A stretch of DNA of 64,000 bases from an uncultured Clostridia bacterium (lineage in GTDB: Bacteria; Bacillota; Clostridia; TANB77; CAG-508): assembly GCA_948676835.1 (NCBI GenBank), contig CAPOZU010000002.1:111902-175901 (forward strand), read 5' to 3'. Below are positions 60,263-64,000 of this stretch, piece after piece (within the stretch, counting starts at the first letter, position 1; every line of letters begins with the position of its first letter). The notes under the pieces were generated by a model. That model was not told the origin of the DNA. It did not search any database and worked only from the letters and a program-made list of their open reading frames with translations. Position numbers and translations under genes: made by a program.

Positions 60263-60850
60263 TTATTCATGTTTTACAAATTTTTCAATTTCTTTCCAAA
60301 CATTTTCTTGATAAATTTTTCTTTCAGAAGAAAATGGTAATATTGTACTATAAGAAATTCCTAATATTTCTTTTATTCTTTGTACTTCTGAATCTACTTT
60401 AGTTACAGCTATTTTATCAGCTTTATTTGTAAGTACCATAAATGGCAAGTTGCTTTTTAAAATATAATCATACATAAGAATATCATCAGCAGTAGGTTTA
60501 TGTCTAATATCTAATAAAAGTATTATTAAAGCAACATTATCTCCCTCTTCTAAATATTGTTCAATAAAGTTTCCAGAAACAACTTTTTCTTCTTTAGACA
60601 TTTTGCTATAACCATAACCTGGCAAATCTACAAAATAAAATTTATTATCCATATTATAAAAATTAATTTGTCTTGTTTTTCCAGGAACATTACTAGTTCT
60701 AGCCAAATTTTTTCTATTTACCATAGTATTAACAAATGATGATTTTCCTACATTAGATTTTCCAACTAATACAACTTCTGGAAGATTTCCTTTTGGATAT
60801 TGTTTTTTACTTACAGCTGATACTTCGAATTTTGGATTATTTATTATCAT
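60263..60850 (-). CDS. engB: Ribosome biogenesis GTPase EngB/YsxC
   Basis: The start at 60850 is chosen because TTGGAGTAAGAAA precedes it, giving 195 residues, the family's usual size; the frame also reads back into serS. G1 GKSNVGKSSF, G3 DLPGYG and G4 LTNKADK are visible, and RKNLARTSNVPGKTRQINFYN is the family's switch I. It acts in assembly of the 50S subunit. It follows serS closely, probably in the same transcript. Confidence 0.93.
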   Translation of the reverse strand: MIINNPKFEVSAVSKKQYPKGNLPEVVLVGKSNVGKSSFVNTMVNRKNLARTSNVPGKTRQINFYNMDNKFYFVDLPGYGYSKMSKEEKVVSGNFIEQYLEEGDNVALIILLLDIRHKPTADDILMYDYILKSNLPFMVLTNKADKIAVTKVDSEVQRIKEILGISYSTILPFSSERKIYQENVWKEIEKFVKHE

Positions 60851-60866
60851 TTTCTTACTCCAATCT

Positions 60867-62153
60867 TTATTTTTTTGGTAGTAGTACTTTTGTTCCACCC
60901 ATATATGGCCATAAAACTTCTGGTACTTTTATGCTACCATCTTCTTGATAATTATTTTCAAGAACTGCAATTAATCCTCTTGGGCTTGCTACAACTGTAT
61001 TATTTAATGTAGCAACTAAATAATTTCCTTTTTCCCCTTTGGCTCTAATTGATAATCTTCTTGCTTGGGCATCACCTAAAGTAGAGCAGCTACCTACTTC
61101 AAAGTATTTTTGTTGACGTGGACTCCAAGCTTCAACATCACAAGATTTAACTTTTAGATCTGCTAAATCTCCACTACAACATTCTAATGTTCTAACTGGA
61201 ACATCTAAGCTTCTGAAAAATTCTACTGTATAACTCCACATTTTGTTATACCAATCCATTTGTTCTTCTGGCTTACAAAGAACTATCATTTCTTGTTTTT
61301 CAAATTGATGAACTCTATATAATCCTCTTTCTTCTAATCCATGTGAACCAACTTCTTTTCTAAAACATGGAGAATATCCTGTAATTGCAATTGGTAATTC
61401 TTCTTCTTTTACTATTTGACCTTTAAATTTACCTATCATTGAATGTTCACTAGTTCCTATTAAATATAAATCTTCTCCTTCTATTTTATACATCATAGCT
61501 TCTAATTCTTCAAAACTCATAACTCCATTTACAACATCACTTCTTATCATAAATGGTGGTATACAATAAGTAAAACCTTTATTAATCATGAAATCTCTTG
61601 CATATGCAATCATAGCTTCATGAAGTCTTGCGCTATCACCTAATAAATAGTAAAAACCATTACCACTTGTTCTACCAGCACTTTCTTTATCTAATCCATT
61701 TAAAGATTCAATTATATCTGCATGATATGGTATTTCATAGCTTGGTACAACTGGCTCTCCAAATTTTTCATTTTCTACATTTTCTGTATCATCTTTTCCT
61801 ATTGGAACTGATGCATCCATTATATTAGGAATTTTCATCATTCTAGCTTTAATTTCTTCTTTTAGCTCAGCTTCCCTTCCCTCATTTGCAGCTAATTTTT
61901 CATTAATTTCTTGCACTTCTTGTTTTTTACCTTCTGCTTCTTCTTTTTTTCCTTGTCCCATTAAAGCTCCGATTTCTTTACTTATAGAATTTCTCTTCAT
62001 ACGAAGTTCATCACACATTAATGTTAATTCTCTGCTTTCTTTATCTAATTCTAAAACTTCATCAACTAAGATAAGTTTATGGTCTTGGAATTTTCTTTTA
62101 ATATTTTCTTTTACCATTTCTGGATTTTCTCTTAAAACTTTAATATCTATCAT
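60867..62153 (-). CDS. serS: Seryl-tRNA synthetase
   Basis: The N-terminal coiled coil (about residues 30-100) binds tRNA-Ser. The class II core has motif 2 FRKEVGSHGLEERGLYRVHQFEKQE and motif 3 NNTVVASPRGLIAVLENNYQEDGSIKVPEVLWPY. The 428 residues are of usual length. Its expression is controlled by the T-box leader at 62461-62640, which lies before the small gene at 62165-62432. Confidence 0.97.
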   Translation of the reverse strand: MIDIKVLRENPEMVKENIKRKFQDHKLILVDEVLELDKESRELTLMCDELRMKRNSISKEIGALMGQGKKEEAEGKKQEVQEINEKLAANEGREAELKEEIKARMMKIPNIMDASVPIGKDDTENVENEKFGEPVVPSYEIPYHADIIESLNGLDKESAGRTSGNGFYYLLGDSARLHEAMIAYARDFMINKGFTYCIPPFMIRSDVVNGVMSFEELEAMMYKIEGEDLYLIGTSEHSMIGKFKGQIVKEEELPIAITGYSPCFRKEVGSHGLEERGLYRVHQFEKQEMIVLCKPEEQMDWYNKMWSYTVEFFRSLDVPVRTLECCSGDLADLKVKSCDVEAWSPRQQKYFEVGSCSTLGDAQARRLSIRAKGEKGNYLVATLNNTVVASPRGLIAVLENNYQEDGSIKVPEVLWPYMGGTKVLLPKK

Positions 62154-62164
62154 AATATTTCCCC

Positions 62165-62432
62165 CTATTTTTTACTTATATAATCTTTACTTAAATCTTT
62201 GACTACTTCAAATCTATATTTTTGACCTGTTATATTATCTTTTCTATTTGTATCAATTTCTTCTAAGAACATTTTCTCTCTTCTTACCCAAATTCCGGGA
62301 ATCTTGCCTTTCATATAATGGTTTATATATAACCACTTTTTCTTGAGTCTCCGAATCTAATCCTACATTTTCTACAAAATAGTAATTTCCTTTAAAATGT
62401 CTGTACACTTTTCCAATTTTTACTTCGTTCAT
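62165..62432 (-). pseudogene. DUF1653 protein gene with a frameshift
   Basis: The frame from the ATG at 62432 reads MNEVKIGKVYRHFKGNYYFV and VVIYKPLYE, the start of a DUF1653 protein (YRHFKGxxYxVxxxxxxSETxExxVxYxxLY). It then continues in a wrong frame to a stop at 62253. Removing one base in TATGAAAGGC restores GKIPGIWVRREKMFLEEIDT, the second half of the domain, and runs to a stop at 62165. A single extra base is thus the cause. It lies between the T-box and serS. Confidence 0.8.
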
Positions 62433-62460
62433 AATTTTCCCTCCTTTAAAATTCAAGAAC

Positions 62461-62640
62461 AAAAAAACCCTTATACTAAATTCGTATAAGGGCGAATAAT
62501 CGCGGTACCACCTTTGTTTATTTCTCTTTTTATTGCTATAACCTGCAACAACTCGGTCTAGTTTTGCTAGAAACATCTTAAGAGTAGATTTCATAAATAC
62601 TTTTACTTATTCTCACCAACCATAAGCTCTCTTAAAAAAG
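62461..62640 (-). promoter_or_regulatory. serS: T-box riboswitch, serine type
   Basis: On the minus strand the leader begins with AAGAGAGC and GGTTGGTGAGAA of stem I. GAAATCTACTCTT contains the specifier codon TCT (62586-62588), which codes for serine and is followed by the usual A. The antiterminator T-box TGGTACCGCG (62501-62510) precedes a terminator CCCTTATAC/GTATAAGGG with a T run at 62461. A promoter TTTACA-16-TATAAT lies at 62691-62718. Uncharged tRNA-Ser should raise expression of the following genes including serS. Confidence 0.93.
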
Positions 62641-62690
62641 TTAATTTATTACTTAGTTCTTAATCAAACGTTTTATTTACTATGGATAAT

Positions 62691-62718
62691 ATTATATCAC
62701 AAAATAATAAAATGTAAA
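62691..62718 (-). promoter_or_regulatory. serS: Promoter of the T-box/serS transcript
   Basis: TTTACA and TATAAT with a 16-base spacer on the minus strand, about 55 bases before stem I of the T-box. Confidence 0.7.
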
Positions 62719-62735
62719 CCTTTTTTGGAAAATTA

Positions 62736-62769
62736 TATTGCCCCCATAATTTTCATTACAGGGGCAATA
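62736..62769 (-). terminator. Terminator after the 91-aa gene
   Basis: TATTGCCCC and GGGGCAATA pair around an AT-rich loop on the minus strand, followed by TAATTTTCC. Confidence 0.7.
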
Positions 62770-62771
62770 AC

Positions 62772-63047
62772 TTACTTTTTAAACCATGGACGCTTAGTGA
62801 TTGTCACTGTTGCAATGTTCCCATTGTTTTCTACTTCTGTTACAAGACGTTTGTATTCTCTTCTCAGCCGATTGAGCCGCCATTCGAGGAGATCGTTTTT
62901 CAAGTATTCAAACAACTCATCTACCAGCTTAGATTTGCAAACTCTTGTCTTAGATACTACCGTTAACCGATAGTAAGAGATTTCATACGATGATCCATTG
63001 TGCTTGCTGACATTGTCTTCTCTTACATAAGTAATTGCATTCATCAC
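62772..63047 (-). CDS. Hypothetical protein, 91 aa, atypical codon use
   Basis: Begins MMNAITYVREDNVSKHNGSS and ends VTITKRPWFKK; rich in Arg and Leu, with LFEYLKNDLLEWRLNRLRREY. No signal. Codons such as CGC, CTG and ACG are used unlike the neighbours. It has AAGGAGAACGT upstream and TATAAT at 63090-63095. Like the protein at 63414 it has a Tyr/Ser-rich beta stretch with an A-T-V-(K/T)-I pattern, so the two may be related. Function unknown. Confidence 0.65.
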   Translation of the reverse strand: MMNAITYVREDNVSKHNGSSYEISYYRLTVVSKTRVCKSKLVDELFEYLKNDLLEWRLNRLRREYKRLVTEVENNGNIATVTITKRPWFKK

Positions 63048-63099
63048 ACGTTCTCCTTATTAACATAATATACATCAGTTATCTATTACATTATAGCAC

Positions 63100-63132
63100 A
63101 AAAGCTGAAAAAGTAAATACTTTTCAGCTTTT
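63100..63132 (-). terminator. Terminator after the DUF951 gene
   Basis: AAAAGCTGAAAAGTA and its partner ACTTTTTCAGCTTTT pair on the minus strand, 12 bases after the gene. The TATAAT of the next gene lies just beyond. Confidence 0.8.
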
Positions 63133-63143
63133 ATCTATGTATT

Positions 63144-63317
63144 TTAAACTTTTTTCAATATCATTTTTAAAGCTTTTTCACGTGGCAATATAATAATATG
63201 TTCACAATTACAACATTTTAACTTAAAATCCACACCAATTCTTGTTATTTCCCATTCTTTGCTTCCACATGGATGTGCCTTTTTAGTTTTTACTATATCT
63301 CCTATATTGTATTCCAT
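63144..63317 (-). CDS. DUF951 family protein, 57 aa
   Basis: The sequence starts MEYNIGDIVKTKKAHPCGSK and continues EWEITRIGVDFKLKCCNCEH and LPREKALKM, a full match in order to DUF951 (GDIVxxKKxHPCGSxEWEVxRxGxDxxLKCxxCGHxVMLPRxKFE). The cysteines (C17, C34, C35, C37) and His form a likely zinc site. A small conserved Bacillota protein, often encoded near serS or ychF; its role is unclear. Confidence 0.88.
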   Translation of the reverse strand: MEYNIGDIVKTKKAHPCGSKEWEITRIGVDFKLKCCNCEHIIILPREKALKMILKKV

Positions 63318-63413
63318 AATAATTACCCTTCTTATTTATGCTATTTAGAAGCTACCCACCTATAGTGGGCAACCTCTTACAACAGCATTAATTTTCAGAA
63401 CGGAAACAATTTT

Positions 63414-63782
63414 CTATCCAACCAATTCAGTTAAAAAGTTTCTTATTCCATTCTGAATTTTTGCTCTCACGCTTCGCTTATTAATTTTAACTGTAGCTGT
63501 ACGTGATTGCTGATAGTCCGAAATGCTTATAGAAACATCATATTGTTTGGAATCAATAGTTTCTTTAACTTTCTTCTTGAGCTGAAAGCTATTCATGGCA
63601 TCATATAATTCTTCTACCACTGAATCTATTTCTTCCCCTGTTTCATTAGAAATCTTCTCGAGTGCATTTGCACTATCCCGCACCCTTAATAACTGGCACG
63701 ACTGCGTTTCGTAAACCTCTTTTTCTGTAGATTTCATTTCGTATACTTTGGGTTCACTTTGTAACAAGTTATTCTTCATCAT
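63414..63782 (-). CDS. Hypothetical protein, 122 aa, atypical codon use
   Basis: Not recognised. It starts MMKNNLLQSEPKVYEMKSTE and has ANALEKISNETGEEIDSVVEELYDA, YDVSISISDYQQSRTATVKI and ends RNFLTELVG. It is soluble, mixed helix and strand. Its codons are less AT-biased. AGGAGG lies seven bases before the ATG, and the promoter at 63834-63862 is close to consensus. It seems a self-contained gene acquired from elsewhere. Confidence 0.65.
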   Translation of the reverse strand: MMKNNLLQSEPKVYEMKSTEKEVYETQSCQLLRVRDSANALEKISNETGEEIDSVVEELYDAMNSFQLKKKVKETIDSKQYDVSISISDYQQSRTATVKINKRSVRAKIQNGIRNFLTELVG

Positions 63783-63833
63783 AAGGCATCCTCCTAACTT
63801 GTTTGAACGTAGTTGCTATCGAGTTACACCTAT

Positions 63834-63862
63834 ATTATACCATAATTTTACTATTTTCTCAA
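63834..63862 (-). promoter_or_regulatory. Promoter of the 122-aa protein gene
   Basis: TTGAGA and TATAAT with a 17-base spacer on the minus strand, about 50 bases before the ATG at 63782. Confidence 0.8.
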
Positions 63863-64000
63863 GAAAAAAGAAAAGTGAAATTTAAGGAATCTGTAGGTTA
63901 GTCAAACATATGTCACACTTTTTTGAAAAATATATACTTTGAGTACCTTATATTGTTAATAACGATTCTTCTTGACTTTTATATTTTTTTAAGAACTCAT

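Noticed and set aside
62433..62594. Reading frame across the T-box leader joined to the DUF1653 gene
   Set aside because: The frame only translates the T-box RNA, including its terminator.

Overview
The window is AT-rich and comes from a spore-forming, Gram-positive lineage of the Bacillota, most likely Clostridia. Evidence for this is the yqfC/yqfD sporulation genes, a serine T-box, a glmS ribozyme, SipW-type signal peptidases with TasA/camelysin-like substrates, DUF951 and DUF1653 proteins, and Shine-Dalgarno sequences of the AGGAGG type before most genes. Species cannot be told from the sequence alone.

Layout. 54-3211 is a yqfC-yqfD-(397-aa unknown)-ybeY block, with the unknown gene where phoH normally sits. 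3269-6161 holds a DUF4116-repeat protein, a frameshifted SipW-like peptidase and two unknown genes. 6283-14391 encodes a 2702-residue, membrane-anchored, glycine-rich repeat surface protein. 14533-16365 holds two more exported TasA-like proteins. 16592-17242 is a TasA-like gene on the other strand. 17285-26362 is one tight operon of ten genes. It encodes a signal-peptidase homologue that has lost its catalytic residues, four TasA/camelysin-like exported proteins, two intact SipW peptidases, a membrane-tethered McrB-like AAA+ ATPase, a DUF2357-like protein and a 331-aa protein. A divergent 1212-aa protein with lysine-rich and acidic repeats follows. The whole 3.8-30.2 kb region looks like a dedicated system for making and exporting a surface fibre or coat, and it is the best candidate here for an undescribed system.

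30-44 kb is mainly housekeeping: clpB, a DUF6056-type membrane protein pair, a polysaccharide deacetylase, a degenerate HD-GYP protein, an RluA-type pseudouridine synthase, an rRNA-methylase-like protein, an SDR, a queuosine-precursor transporter, ispH, tsf and rpsB. 44-53 kb is accessory. It has two ECF sigma/anti-sigma pairs, tRNA-Leu followed by short repeats and remnants of two mobilisation modules joined head to head, two small secreted proteins, an XRE regulator and two small membrane proteins. 53-64 kb is again housekeeping: uvrC, hpt, a putative metalloprotease, glmS with its ribozyme, a candidate small RNA, engB, and serS with a T-box.

Six small genes with less AT-biased codon use than their neighbours are scattered between core genes (40212, 42032, 44470, 48493, 62772, 63414). 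Several have their own promoter or terminator and look like recent acquisitions. Three genes (3811, 47804, 62165) are broken by what looks like a single-base change, so assembly error must be separated from real decay.
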